Shown: positions 1-8,172, counted from the stretch's first letter. The stretch is 13,426 nucleotides of DNA from Funneliformis mosseae (GCA_910592005.1 CAJVPP010002823.1:1-13426), one strand, 5' to 3'. The notes: generated by a model not told the origin, from the sequence alone. Program-made: numbers and translations.

Positions 1-164
1 AATTTATTTAAAAAATGTTTCGTTTCACTGAAATCTTTACCTTCATTTTGTATTTTAACCAATAGTATGAATAATTTTTCAACTAATATGTTCATATTAT
101 CCGTTAAATTAATCATTTCTGATATGTATAGGCATTCGTCATGTTTTGCTTCTGTTTTTGTCAT
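1..164 (-). CDS. 5' part of an unrecognised protein gene, running off the left edge
   Basis: Reading the minus strand from the ATG at 164-162, 54 codons stay open to the window edge. The translation begins MTKTEAKHDECLYISEM and continues with a mixed charged and hydrophobic composition (Asp, Glu, Lys, with Leu/Ile heptad-like spacing around LVEKLFILLVKIQ). This looks far more protein-like than the plus-strand frame at 67-339, which I take as its shadow. No signal peptide or known domain is visible in the part present. A putative TATA box lies about 230 bases upstream and a short upstream ORF sits in the leader. The sequence GAAGGTAAAG near position 25 could be a splice donor, so the coding exon may end there. 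I do not recognise the family. Confidence 0.55.
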   Translation of the reverse strand, partial: MTKTEAKHDECLYISEMINLTDNMNILVEKLFILLVKIQNEGKDFSETKHFLNK

Positions 165-319
165 GCTTGTATTAAATGTATGTAGAAATTATGTTCAATT
201 TTATAAGGTAAACTCTCTTTCTGGTTTACCAAAAATTAAGAAAAAGATTTTTTCTGGAAATTCGCTTCGTATACAGGTGATACATATGTGGCTAAAAAAC
301 ATTACATGCATTGGTGTTT

Positions 320-373
320 CTATGCAGATTTGGCGCTAATATACTGTAGATCATACCTAAGATAATCGGACAT
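320..373 (-). other. short upstream ORF in the leader
   Basis: On the minus strand an ATG at 373-371 opens a 17-codon frame (MSDYLRYDLQYISAKSA) that stops at 322-320. It lies between the TATA box and the main ATG. It could be a regulatory upstream ORF or a first coding exon spliced to the downstream frame, since a GTATGA sequence falls inside it. The data do not decide between these. Confidence 0.3.
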
Positions 374-395
374 TTTCGGTGTTTTTCCGGTCTCT

Positions 396-406
396 CCTTT
401 TTATAG
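396..406 (-). promoter_or_regulatory. TATA box for the left-edge gene
   Basis: On the minus strand this reads CTATAAAAAGG, a near-perfect TATA box, directed toward the ATG at 164. A start site about 30 bases downstream would fall near 370 and give a leader of roughly 200 bases. The motif alone is seen; promoter activity is inferred. Confidence 0.5.
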
Positions 407-1380
407 ATTATTTAAAAAATACTTACATAAGGATAATGAATTCTCACGGCTCAAAATCTTTATTTACTCATTTAATTAGACTAAATAAAAAAAATTATAG
501 AAGTTGAGAGTATTACGAATGAACAGTCGTTTGTGCATTGCATTTTCGAAAAATTTAATTTGTTTCAATAAATGCGGTCACGTACTGCGGAGATCGGCAT
601 TATATACTGTCACTAAAATAAATAAATATAAGATATCCGTTGAAAATAGATGTTCGAATATTTGCAAATAAATAAAATTCAAATATTCGAAATTATATAA
701 TTAACGCTAGTATTCGATTATTCAGAAATCATCAATTATCTAAAATAAACCAAAATTAATAACCGAAATCGAAAAAGACAAATTTACAATTAATATTAAA
801 TTAAAAAAGTTAAAGAATACTTACCCAATCGAAAAATATGAAAAAACAAATTCAATCGATATTTTTTTAAAAAACTTTCAAATATTTGAAATGATATTTG
901 AATTTCAAACGGAAACCCGCAGCGATATAACACTTTATCTTTCTTAATTAATATTAAATTCGATTGTGTTTTTTCTCACTGAGTAAATAGTAAAGATTCC
1001 ATATAAATTTATATTTCATCGAAAATTTAGTTAAAAATTAATATCCTACTCTATAAATTAAATGACGTGATTTATGAATTATGGGTGGCGTAAACCACTT
1101 TCGTTTTGCCAACCGTAATTATAATTAGCTAAAAAGACAACTTTATTAGTATTACAATGACCAAAATATAAAGTTATTAACATAAATAAGTTGACTGTCG
1201 TTCAAAATTTGCAAAAAAAAAAAAAAAAAAAAAATTGCATTGATAAAATCCATTCTACTGTATATATTTTTATAATGATTACATTTATATGAAAAATCGT
1301 AAGTTATGGAAATTTGTTATTATGCACAATTTTACATAAAAGAAAATAAATATTTTTTAAATATTACTATGCAAAGATTT
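407..1380. other. gene-free AT-rich stretch with hairpins and poly-A
   Basis: I see no convincing reading frame on either strand. It holds a perfect 12-bp inverted repeat TTCGAATATTTG/CAAATATTCGAA (653-664 and 680-691), a perfect 16-bp palindrome TTTCAAATATTTGAAA (876-891), and a run of 22 A (1213-1234) that might be the tail of an old retrotransposed sequence. The patch around 1083-1115 is richer in GC than its surroundings but does not match anything I know. Confidence 0.5.
1213..1234 (+). repeat. poly-A tract
   Basis: Twenty-two consecutive A residues follow GC and precede TTGC. It is a simple repeat. No target-site duplication or retrotransposon coding was found upstream to make it a clear retroelement tail. 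Confidence 0.8.
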
Positions 1381-1386
1381 TCATAC

Positions 1387-1856
1387 TGTTGTACCCCAAA
1401 TGCGTTTATGTCCGAAATGCGCATTTTGGATATTCCAAATAGGAATGCACAATTGAGATATCCCAAATGCGAAGATCGTTTGGGATATTCGCTTGCTCCA
1501 AATGCACATTTATCCCAATGCACAGTTCGTACAATATTCCAAATGAACATTTCGGGTATGTCCCAAATGCACATTTTGGATATCCAAATGCCAATATAAT
1601 GTTTGTTTACATTTTATTTACAATTTCAATTATAAATAAAAATAAAAATAAAAATAAAAATATTAAATATAAATAAAATATAAATTAAAAGTCTGTCATT
1701 TAATAAACTCAAATCATTATTGGTCATTTAGGACAGTCCGAAATGGTTCTGAATTGATCTTTTGGAATATCCTAAATGATCATTTGTGATATCCGAAATG
1801 CGCATTTGGGATATAACAATTGCGCATTTTGGACATTAACGCATTTGGGGTAAAAC
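1387..1856. mobile_element. MITE-like element made of palindromic CAAATGCGCATTTG units
   Basis: The ends are inverted: 1392-1422 and the complement of 1822-1852 agree at 29 of 31 positions (both start TACCCCAAATGCG). Inside lie many variants of a palindromic unit, roughly CCAAATGCGCATTTGGGATAT, in both orientations at 1411-1601 and 1725-1835. The palindromes generate the apparent overlapping ORFs on both strands (1306-1676), which I regard as artefacts. A (TAAAAA) microsatellite interrupts the middle. There is no transposase, and a target-site duplication is not evident. The length of about 470 bp and the structure fit a non-autonomous DNA element; the superfamily is unknown. Confidence 0.6.
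1637..1660 (+). repeat. (TAAAAA)4 microsatellite
   Basis: Four perfect TAAAAA units lie within the AT-rich middle of the palindromic element, followed by degenerate TAAA/ATAAA copies to about 1690. Confidence 0.8.
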
Positions 1857-1859
1857 AAA

Positions 1860-3212
1860 GCGAAGAATTAACGGCGATCATTAACTCTATATATTTGGGT
1901 ACGTTTGATAGCAATATTTGTTGTTTTAATAAAATATTTCTAACAAAATAATTTTCATATCGGTATGTATTAGATAAATACAATTAATTATAATTTCAAG
2001 CATTATTGAATAATAAATATAAGATATTCACAAATTAAAAAATATAAAAAAAATAATTTAAGTATATTATATGATCGCTAAAATTAAGTTCAGTAAATAT
2101 TTATGTTTATGTTTGTACTGTATAAATTAAGTTGCAGGTACGTAAGTTGCAGGTAAGTATTATAGTCGCAGGTATGTTTTTTAAATAAATAGGATCGTAT
2201 CATGCACGCAATATCGATTGTATTTATATATACATACAGAGTTATAGATACGGTATGATCAGTAAAAAATATTCGTACTTGCAAAACTTTTATAGTACCG
2301 TACCTAAATGACGAAATCGTAACGTAACCATTTAGGGGATACCTACATGAGACATTTTAACATCCCTAGTTTTTTATACTAAAAAGTGATACGATTTTTT
2401 TTGCGCAAAAAAGTAATTTTAAAGACTTGAAAGTCAAATTATTTAAGCTGGTTTAATTAAAAGGCAAAAATGACATTGAAGACAAAAAAGCGCAAAGTTG
2501 GTAATCAAAATGGTGAAAATAATGGTAAAACAATATTTTTTTTAAAATAAAAAGCGGCGATAAATATAGCTTATAAGGAAAACAATTATTGTTGTACCAA
2601 AATTTATTATATAGATCGTAAAAGAAGGCAGTGTAGATTAGTCATACTTTTAAAATAAAGTTAGTTATCCAAATTAACACGATTCAGGTATAGATACAAA
2701 TTCCTGACTTATAGTTTAAATTTAATTCTGGGCGGCACTATAAATAAGTCGGATGGTAATTTCTATTTTCGATATTTCAAAAATAAATTTGAAGAGTTTC
2801 AGTTTTTGGTATTTCGAAACGCATCGGTTTCGGCATTCTTATTATTATTTATTTCAGAATTTAATTTCACCTCTGTAGAAAATAAATAAAAAATAAAAAT
2901 AAAAAAAATATAGTGTTGAAAATATTCCTTGCAGAATGAGCAAAAATCACAAATTTAACAAATTTTGATCAATAAAATGAGTTTCCGTTTATTAAAACAA
3001 AAATACTAATTCTATTAATAATTAATTAGGTTCAACAACTTTTATAAATGGCAAAATAAACAAATTTTAAATTATTGAAGTATATTTTTGTTATTTTAAA
3101 AATAAACAAAATTCTTTCATGATATAATGGAACGGAAAAAAAATTTCTGCGTTGCGCTTTACGATTAAATGTTTTTTACGCAATTAAAAAAACTTTGCAG
3201 GGATGATATCTA
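1860..3212. other. gene-free AT-rich stretch
   Basis: No reading frame of coding character was seen on either strand. Small structures are the triplicated donor-like motif at 2130-2180 and an 8-bp inverted repeat CCTAAATG/CATTTAGG (2303-2310, 2329-2336). Elsewhere there are only A/T runs and short TTAATTAATATTAA-type repeats. Confidence 0.45.
2130..2180 (+). repeat. three copies of AGTYGCAGGTANGT
   Basis: AGTTGCAGGTACGTA (2130), AGTTGCAGGTAAGTA (2145) and AGTCGCAGGTATGTT (2164) repeat at spacings of 15 and 19 bases. Each contains CAG|GTANGT, the consensus of a 5' splice donor. No open exon flanks them. Confidence 0.6.
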
Positions 3213-3314
3213 ATGGCTTCTATGTGTAAAAGCCCCTTCTTTAAAATCACCACCCAAGTAAGCGGAAATTAGCAAAAGCATTTTGAAAATGAAATATTAT
3301 TTGATGATATTTAA
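3213..3314 (+). pseudogene. possible coding remnant, in-frame TAG
   Basis: An ATG at 3213 follows an acceptor-like TTTGCAG (3194-3200). It reads 19 codons (MASMCKSPFFKITTQVSGN), meets TAG at 3270, then continues QKHFENEILFDDI to a TAA at 3312. The amino-acid mix on both sides of the stop is protein-like, and TAG could derive from CAG or TGG. It is short and unrecognised, so it may be chance. Confidence 0.2.
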
Positions 3315-3415
3315 TTTTTAAAACATAAGATAATTCAAAAAAAAAATATTTATATAATTCAAACAATTTGATCAAAGGAAATAAAAGGAAACAGGGGAGG
3401 TATCAATTTATTGAT

Positions 3416-3586
3416 TTATTGGACTTTGTATTCGAACAAAGGGTCAGTTATATCTTTACTTACATAATAAGCAAAATCTAAATATGGTAGTTTATGATGA
3501 AAGAAGGAGTTTCTTCCTCTAATGCTGTGGGATTCGGGGCGGAGCGTTCGAAGTTGTGCCTTCTGGGTTTGTTTATTTAATAATAA
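3416..3586 (-). pseudogene. start-less coding-like exon or gene remnant
   Basis: On the minus strand a frame is open from 3586 to the TAA at 3418-3416. From 3562 it reads 48 residues of clear coding character, beginning KAQLRTLRPESHS and ending PLFEYKVQ, with a middle LPYLDFAYYVSKDITD. GC content here is well above the surroundings, including the GGGGCGGAGCG patch, which is codon sequence in this frame. There is no ATG. An AG acceptor (ACCCAG at 3568-3563) preceded by an AT-rich tract suggests it is a terminal exon. It lies divergent to the broken zinc-finger gene at 3795. I do not recognise the product. Confidence 0.4.
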
Positions 3587-3675
3587 TTATTTTTTTTTTT
3601 TATTCCCCCGGTCTTTTTTAATTTAGGTTACTCTTCGGGTTGACGTATATGGGTTGAGGATCATCCTAAATTCAG

Positions 3676-3714
3676 CCAATCAAAATCGACTATGTTTTAG
3701 TATACGCTATAAAT
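3676..3714 (+). promoter_or_regulatory. CCAAT and TATA boxes before the zinc-binding pseudogene
   Basis: AGCCAATCA (CCAAT at 3676-3680) is followed 28 bases later by TATAAAT (3708-3714), and the first ATG of the gene lies at 3795. Order and spacing are those of a conventional fungal core promoter. Activity is not known. Confidence 0.4.
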
Positions 3715-3794
3715 TTTTTATCGTTAAATTTTTTTAGAGTCTCGTAACTAATAACCAAAACACCACCATAACTAATACTCAATAGATATAATAT

Positions 3795-4202
3795 ATGGAT
3801 AAAGAAAACAAAAGCCTAAAGTGTGTCAAGTGTGGCAGCTTGTTTTCGACAAAATGTTGGAAAATTACCAAACAACCCAGAACAACGCATAAGGAGATTT
3901 ACTTTGTCATAAATATTATAAGTGTTATTTAAGGAACCCGGTAACAAAATCAAAACAACAAATAAAAAAAGCATCATACTAATCTGCCAATGAAGAGTGT
4001 TAATTCTCAACCTCGGGATTTAAGAAGCACTCATATTGCTATGCCTATAGATGTTTTGAATAGCAACGAGTCGAATTAGTCTCTTTACAAAATATTATAG
4101 AAAACACAGTCTGAATTGGATTTTTTATACGAACAAATTTTACATGCGAGGAAACAATTGGCAAATGAAATGCAAAGATGTTCTGATATTTCAAAATGTT
4201 AG
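3795..4202 (+). pseudogene. broken gene: CxxC zinc-binding-like module plus coiled-coil tail
   Basis: From the ATG at 3795 the first frame reads MDKENKSLKCVKCGSLFST, giving a CxxC pair at 3822-3833. A shift near 3852 moves to a frame reading NVGKLPNNPEQRIRRFT, and another near 3900 to a frame with CHKYYKCYLRNPVTKSK. There, a Tyr codon TAT (3914) stands where a second Cys of CxxC would be expected. A third shift before 3972 returns to the first frame, which from 3990 reads MKSVNSQPRDLRS and later SELDFLYEQILHARKQLANE, a charged heptad-like helix, ending at TAG 4200-4202. Two in-frame TAG codons (4077, 4098) sit where Gln would fit. In outline it is a small protein of about 135 residues: zinc module, linker, coiled coil, perhaps a DNA- or protein-binding factor. 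Function is unknown. The three shifts and two stops make it a pseudogene. Confidence 0.55.
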
Positions 4203-4311
4203 TTATTTTTATTTAAATAATGTAAATATGATTATTTTTATAGATTAGGCTAGGCAAATAAAATTTTTAGATTAAAGTTGATAATAAATTAACATGTAGC
4301 AATCCATATAA

Positions 4312-4419
4312 GTTTCTTATTATTCTAGTGGTTTATTTGCTTTCAATGTGAAAAAATACAAGAAGATGGAATGTGAAGTATATTACGATTATTGCAATGA
4401 ATATCATCAACAGTTTTAA
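4312..4419 (+). pseudogene. weak coding remnant downstream of the zinc-binding pseudogene
   Basis: A start-less open frame reads SSGLFAFNVKKYKKMECEV and continues with a Tyr-, Cys- and His-rich stretch to TAA at 4417. A TTATTATTCTAG acceptor-like sequence ends at 4328. The residue mix is protein-like, but the frame is short and I do not recognise it. It could be a further exon of the gene at 3795 or chance. Confidence 0.2.
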
Positions 4420-5520
4420 ATAAGAAGAAGCGTGGGTAAGGATGTTAAATTTAAGTAACAAAAGATCACAAAAAATTATGTAACAAATTCACATTTTTCG
4501 ATTTATTATAATAAAGTTTATTAAATGAGATCACATAATAAAAATTTTACTATAAAAAAATCCTGTATTTTCATAAATCTGAAATGGCTGGGTCAGTCAC
4601 GAGAATCTAAAAATCTACTTTGACCAGCCTTAATATGAAATGTTACTTACAAATTGTTTTAATTTTAATAACAACTATTAAATAAATAAATATATATATT
4701 TTGAAGATACACGAAATGAATTTCTAGAAATCTAATTTTCTTGTAAATTAATTAATTAATTGCAAAATTACTTAATATGGTTTATATTAATAATTAAACT
4801 TGCTTTCTTAAAGTTCAAATTCAGTAGAAATTTATGAATATAATTCTTATGTTCTTTAATGTTAACTTATCATATGATTACTGAGTTTACTATAGTATTT
4901 GTCTTCGGCTAATAATACTATTTGCACTTTCAGTTAAAGATTGATTTTGATAATTGGTCGATAATTATGTATCAAACGTTCTAATAATTAAACGTTGTTA
5001 ACTATTATATTATTTAACATTATAAATTTACGATTAATGAAAGATAGATAGTCTTTGATACATGAACTATTGTTAAAATATTCTCATATTTTAAAATCAT
5101 TAGCAAGTAATACCTTAAATAAAATATTTTAAATTAATTTTGCAGTAGATAACAAGCAAAACGTAAGTCAAATTATAAAGATAAGTTAAATTTTTTGTTT
5201 AATATTCAATGAATATTTAGTCGATAATTAGGTTCGAATATAAATTGAAAACCAAATTCGTTTAATTTTTTAAATTACTTGCTGATAATGTATGATTGTG
5301 ACGTTGCATTAAATCTAATTGTATATTAAAGCAACTATCTTGAAAATTAATGTTAGATATGTGTATCGTGATCAGATGAATATCGTTACTTATAGAATTA
5401 TAATACAAATTATAATTTATCTTTTACGTTTACATTTTACTTGATATCTTAATGTATATCAAACAATAACTTTAAATAATTTTATTTAAAGGTATAGCAT
5501 TTGTTTATAATGCATATTAG
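4420..5520. other. gene-free AT-rich stretch
   Basis: I see no supported gene. The only distinct structure is the GC-richer stem-loop at 4586-4629. The rest is AT-rich sequence with short direct repeats such as AATTAATTAATTAATT near 4750. Confidence 0.45.
4586..4629. repeat. stem-loop GGCTGGGTCA / TGACCAGCC
   Basis: GGCTGGGTCA (4586-4595) and TGACCAGCC (4621-4629) pair with one bulged base around a loop of about 25 bases. It is an island of GC in very AT-rich DNA, possibly the end of a small transposon or a structured RNA. Confidence 0.4.
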
Positions 5521-5712
5521 GTTGAGTTTAATTTAACTTTAATAAAGTGTTCAGTGTTACACCAGAAATTGATATGCAAAAGTTATATAAAAGAATATAG
5601 GTTTGTTAATTTTAGCGAAAATTTCAATTTTGCTTTGACTACTTCATTTGAGAGTGAACAAAGATGGGCTCTGACCATGTCTTTGAATACAAATATCCAT
5701 GATTTTTTTTAA
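5521..5712 (+). pseudogene. start-less reading frame of uncertain coding origin
   Basis: The frame is open from 5521 to TAA at 5710. It contains a segment of convincing composition, SENFNFALTTSFESEQRWAL (residues about 34-53). Acidic and aromatic residues around an ERW/QRW-like motif vaguely recall MULE-type transposase tails, but the likeness is weak and I do not assign it. Flanking frames give no extension. Confidence 0.22.
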
Positions 5713-6127
5713 AGCGTTCATTGTAGTAAGTAATAATGTCAAAATAAATTTGTTATAAATAGTATTGGGTAAAATTTTAATTTTTTACTTTTTAAAACAA
5801 ATATATCTTCAACCGATTATTGGCTGATTTATCAACTGAAGTCGCGTGATCATGTTGAACAATTTAAACGATTTTTCTAATAGTCTCGTAACATCAAACA
5901 AAAATAGGTCCTGATGAGATAAAAATTAAAATAAATACTTGATAAAATTTGAATAAATAAAATTACCAAAGGTAACAAAGTAAATATGGTTAAAAAACAA
6001 GAAAAAATAATCCATACATTGAAAACGTTATGATTTTCGATTATTCATAATTTTAATTCAGAAAATAATTATGCAAATTTATTTTTCGGATTTTATGGTG
6101 TTTTATTGTTATTAAGCCAACAATATA
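5713..6127. other. gene-free AT-rich stretch
   Basis: No coding frame or notable repeat was found between the remnant at 5.6 kb and the pogo-like element. Confidence 0.45.
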
Positions 6128-6663
6128 CACAGTGAAATTCGATAAACCGGATCCATCGGTTCCAATAAAAATATCCGGTTTATCGGGATATCCGGTATAG
6201 CGAAAATTTTTTTTTGATATACTAAAAATCCATTATACTGAATTGTCAAGAATATTTCACATTAAAATTGACAAACTACACTATATTTTAACTTTCCATC
6301 TTAATTATTATGTGATAAAGATCATGAAAATGAATATAAAATATTTTTAATTGAATATAATTATGTCAATAACTTCAGCCGGAAATTAAGATTTTTATAG
6401 TTCTGGGAAAAGTTAAGATTTACCAAATCACGTTACTTCAATTTTATTGGTTCTTGATCACGTGCTCTGATTAATCGAATCATTTTTACTATAGCTGGTT
6501 GGAAAATTGATCCGTTATAGCGAATATCGAGCTTTTACTAGTAAACTCCGGTATATCGAAACTATTTTAATATACGTGATTTGGTTCCAGCAAAAAAGTT
6601 CGTTTTAAGCCCAAATCCGGTTTATCGAAGATCCGGTTTATCGAATTTCAAACATTATTACTG
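6128..6663. mobile_element. short pogo/Tigger-like non-autonomous element
   Basis: A perfect 20-bp inverted repeat, GAAATTCGATAAACCGGATC, occupies 6134-6153, with its complement at 6630-6649. CAGT at the left outer end (6130-6133) and ACTG at the right (6660-6663) match the usual termini of pogo-family elements, which insert at TA. Further CCGGTTTATCG/CCGGTATATCG copies lie inside both ends (6174-6200, 6548-6560, 6616-6628). No transposase frame is present; the frame at 6581-6838 is a shadow crossing the right end. It looks like a MITE of about 530 bp. The right outer boundary is uncertain by about 10 bases and the TA duplication is not clear. Confidence 0.6.
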
Positions 6664-6675
6664 TTTACTGTTACT

Positions 6676-6740
6676 GTATTCGCTATACTATTTAAGTATT
6701 TCGTTATACTGTTTTTTTATTTCGTTATATTGTTTCTGTA
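6676..6740 (+). repeat. three imperfect copies of GTATTTCGTTATACTGTTT
   Basis: Units begin at about 6676 (GTATTCGCTATACTATTTAA), 6696 (GTATTTCGTTATACTGTTTT) and 6718 (TTATTTCGTTATATTGTTTC), a period of 20-22 bases. The repeat directly abuts the right end of the pogo-like element. Confidence 0.5.
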
Positions 6741-6959
6741 TACCGTCTTACTGTAATGTTTTAATGGAACAGAAGTTCTTTATATATCAAAAAAAAATAT
6801 CCGTATTTTTTTTTACAATTTTTATGTTTCTAGTCTAGCCTATTTAAAAAAATTAAAATCGGTTTGTATAATATAATAAAAAGATATTGTAAAAAAAAGG
6901 ATCTATAACAGCGTAGCTGATTAACGCCTTTTTACTAAATCAAAAAAAATATATATAAA
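6741..6959. other. short gene-free stretch
   Basis: Only A/T runs are seen. A weak GCGT...ACGC stem at 6910-6928 followed by CTTTTT has no gene before it, and I do not call it a terminator. Confidence 0.4.
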
Positions 6960-7336
6960 TTTAAGCTTAACTTTTTAGGGGTAGACGAGGCGCGATTGAC
7001 CACTAATTTGATTGATTAAATTAAAAGACAAAACAATTAATAATCCAAAACAATGTTAAAAAAAAAAATTCGCAACTTATCTTCACTTGAACAATCCAAT
7101 CGAAATCCGAATTTAAACCCAATAAAAAAAAAATAAATAAAAATAAGATTAGTAATCAGATACAATGCAAAAAAAAACCTTACCTTTACCCATGATGGAC
7201 TGATCAAACCAGTCGAAATCATCTGAATTGGACTAAAAAAAGAGAAAAAGAGAAAAAAAAAATAACAAATTTAGTAATTATTAATGCAAAAAAAAATAAA
7301 AAAAAAGGACAATACAAAAAAAAGAGAAAAAATCAC

Positions 7337-8040
7337 CTTTATCGTGACAGACTGACTAATCAGACGGAACCTGATCAAGAGCTAGAAAAAAAAAGAATAA
7401 GAAAAAAAGAGTTAAAACAATCGTAAAAAAAGAAATAAATAAATAATCCGCACTCACCTTTGCCATGATGGACCGACCGATTAGACGAAACCTGATCAAG
7501 AGCTAGAAAAAAAAGAATAAAAATAATTAATAAATGAGTTAAAACAATCAGAAAAAAAAGAAAATAAAAAAAACCTGCATTCACCTTTGCCACGATAGAC
7601 TGATCAGACGATAAGTTTTTATACTAATTGAAAGTTTATTTTCATAAATACAAATTGAATTTAATTAGAATATGTATTTACTTTTATTATTATTTTAATA
7701 AACTTTACTAATATATTTAATTCTTTTATATCTAAATGCAAATTGTTATTTTTAAAATTTTTAGTTTCAATCTAAATATAATTATATTAATAATTTATAT
7801 TTAGGGATGGAACCCGATCAAGAGCTAAAAAAAAAAATAATAAAAAAAAAACAAAGAGTTAAAAACAATCAAAAAAAAAGAAAATAAAAAAAAATCCAGC
7901 ATTTACCTTGCCGAGATGGACTGATCGGACGGAACCTAATCAAGAGCTAAAAAAATAAAAAAGAAAAAATTTAATAAAAAGAGTTAAAACAATGTAGGAA
8001 AAAAAAATAATAAAAAATCCTGTCACCTACCTAAGCCACG
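7337..8040 (+). repeat. about 120-bp tandem repeat with conserved 45-bp core
   Basis: The core reads about CACCTTTGCCATGATGGAC and TGATCAGACGGAACCTGATC, then AAGAGCTA. It recurs at 7336, 7455, 7581, 7903 and, more diverged, at 8023. The period is 119-129 bases once the insertion at 7611-7809 is removed. Between cores are runs of A with a second weakly conserved block GAGTTAAAACAATC. Earlier diverged units lie at 7180 and 7080. The low-complexity spacers create the spurious frames on the minus strand at 7037-7593. Confidence 0.75.
7611..7809. mobile_element. about 200-bp AT-rich insertion within one array unit
   Basis: The array text CAGACG|GAACC is interrupted between 7610 and 7810 by AT-rich DNA unlike the array. 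The insertion holds an imperfect inverted repeat (7631-7652 with 7673-7706, AAAGTTTATT against AATAAACTTT). GAT occurs at both junctions (7610-7612 and 7806-7808) and could be a 3-bp target duplication, but that is too short to rely on. The origin is unknown. Confidence 0.5.
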
Positions 8041-8172
8041 ACGGACTGAACTGAAAATATCACCCTATAGGAAAGAAGAGAATAAACAATTAAAAAAAAA
8101 TAAAAAATAAAAAAAAATATAAAGAAGGCTTTAAATGTTGTTGAAAAAAAATATAATTTTCAAAAAAAAAAA

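Larger units (their letters stand above)
6967..8064 (-). pseudogene. tandem micro-exon-like array (likely relic of an intron-rich repeat gene)
   Basis: On the minus strand, exon-like cores lie at 8064-8031, 7946-7907, 7823 to 7585 (split by an insertion), 7502-7458, 7381-7337, 7232-7184 and about 7115-7083, with a possible terminal piece from 6998. Most start after a T-rich tract ending in TAG (CTATAG at the first) and end at a donor: GTAGGT, GTAAAT, GTGAAT, GTGAGT, GTGATT, GTAAGG. The one at 7083 reads ATAAGT. Core lengths are 34, 40, 45, 45 and 49, with introns of about 75-105. One frame is open in every core checked, giving LLIRFRLIGRSIMAK (7502), LLIRFRLISQSVTIK (7381) and a SNSDDFDWFDQSIMGK form (7232). 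No start codon or signal peptide is visible and the lengths do not all keep phase, so it is probably decayed. The product is unknown. The plain alternative is a minisatellite with a period of about 120 bp. Confidence 0.4.

Noticed and set aside
67..339. Plus-strand 90-residue ORF at the left end
   Set aside because: The opposite strand has a frame with better amino-acid composition and its own TATA box; this one is its shadow plus leader sequence.
1306..1676. Overlapping ORFs on both strands around 1.3-1.7 kb
   Set aside because: They arise from palindromic repeat units that lack stops in several frames; the translations are repetitive and mirror each other.
3531..3545. GC-box promoter (GGGGCGGAGCG)
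   Set aside because: It falls within the coding-like minus-strand frame and is accounted for by codons there.
3633..3692. Minus-strand exon reading DFDWLNLG upstream of the 3416-3586 frame
   Set aside because: It contains an in-frame TGA, its proposed donor joins in the wrong frame, and the same bases are better explained as the CCAAT-box region of the plus-strand gene.
6905..6932. Terminator-like hairpin or tRNA fragment
   Set aside because: The stem is four base pairs, there is no cloverleaf, and no gene precedes it.
7037..7593. Hydrophobic minus-strand ORFs in the array (Phe/Leu-rich)
   Set aside because: They translate poly-T introns or spacers and are not membrane proteins.
7337..8040. 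CRISPR-like array
   Set aside because: The cores are too long and too variable, the spacers are low-complexity A-rich and similar to one another, and the DNA is eukaryotic.
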